From positions 1-5,560 of the forward strand of contig ONWL01000116.1 of assembly GCA_900321525.1 (NCBI GenBank): a stretch of DNA of 5,560 nt. The letters are read 5' to 3'. This document shows positions 5,482 to 5,560 of the stretch, piece after piece. Within the stretch, counting starts at the first letter, position 1; every line of letters starts with the position of its first letter. A program made the position numbers and the translations under genes. Below the pieces are notes generated by a model that ran no database searches, had not been told where the DNA came from, and saw nothing but the letters and a program-made list of their open reading frames with translations. The DNA comes from an uncultured Eubacteriales bacterium (GTDB lineage: Bacteria; Bacillota; Clostridia; Lachnospirales; Lachnospiraceae).

Positions 5482-5560
5482 ATGTCCACATAACACGAAA
5501 AAGGATACACACCAGTTCCCATTGACACCAGTGATGTACAATTACCGGAGGAGTTAGTGG
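5482..5560 (+). pseudogene. RyR-domain protein, N-terminus with nonsense codon at position 4 (3' end outside window)
   Basis: From the ATG the frame reads M-S-T-stop, then continues without interruption to the window end as HEKG followed by YTPVPIDTSDVQLPEELV. This matches the start of bacterial RyR (ryanodine receptor repeat) domain proteins, which I recall beginning with a Y-x-P-x-PIDTS-x-V-x-LP pattern. The TAA is at 5491-5493. A single change from CAA or AAA would restore the frame. No in-frame ATG follows; the only later initiators are ATT at 5521 and GTG at 5557, which would remove the conserved opening. The gene lies 55 bases after the RloB stop on the same strand and is probably in the same transcript. 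RyR domains have been proposed as ligand sensors in prokaryotic conflict systems. It may be a true pseudogene, a sequencing error, or a stop that is bypassed. Confidence 0.65.

Noticed and set aside
5064..5528. Minus-strand 154-codon reading frame opposite the RloB gene and RyR start
   Set aside because: It is antisense to the conserved NPSFELFLLLHY region and to the RyR-like residues, with a Phe/Ile/Cys/His-rich composition typical of a shadow frame.

Overview
The window looks like a chromosomal segment of a Gram-positive anaerobe, most likely a gut Clostridia/Lachnospiraceae-type Firmicute. This is inferred from strong AGGAGG-type ribosome binding sites, consensus TTGACA/TATAAT-like promoters, a gltB-gltD pair of clostridial character and moderate GC. 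No species can be named from the sequence alone. It has two parts: a conserved housekeeping operon on the left and an accessory, probably anti-phage, module on the right. All genes are on the + strand.

Positions 1-2905 hold the 3' part of gltB (glutamate synthase large subunit) and the complete gltD (small subunit). They are 12 bases apart, with the gltD Shine-Dalgarno overlapping the gltB stop codon. Together they encode the GOGAT enzyme, which converts glutamine plus 2-oxoglutarate to two glutamates using NAD(P)H. Both genes look intact where visible.

Positions 2906-3348 are a 443-base intergenic region. In order it contains a 118-base imperfect palindrome with 12-base perfect outer arms and a 3-base flanking repeat, a very stable 17-bp stem with a GTAA loop (probable end of the gltBD transcript), and an AT-rich stretch with several TATAAT boxes. 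The last is a near-consensus promoter (TTGACG-17-TATAAT) whose -35 lies in one arm of an inverted repeat that could be an operator.

Positions 3349-5426 hold a two-gene operon. The first gene encodes a 452-residue ABC/SMC-like ATPase of the AAA15/COG1106 type (RloA/AbiLi-like). Two bases after it comes a 238-residue RloB-family protein (AbiLii-like) with acidic residues placed as in TOPRIM-type nucleases. Such ATPase + TOPRIM/RloB pairs are related in architecture to abortive-infection and phage-defence systems (AbiL, PARIS, OLD-type). The ATPase would be the sensor or regulator and the RloB protein the likely effector.

Positions 5482-5560 hold the beginning of a third reading frame with a good ribosome binding site. 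Its residues (YTPVPIDTSDVQLPEELV) match the N-terminus of bacterial RyR-domain proteins as I remember them, but codon 4 is TAA. The frame is therefore broken at its very start, unless the stop is a sequencing error or is bypassed. This possible RyR partner of the RloAB-like pair, and its nonsense codon, are the most interesting points in the window.
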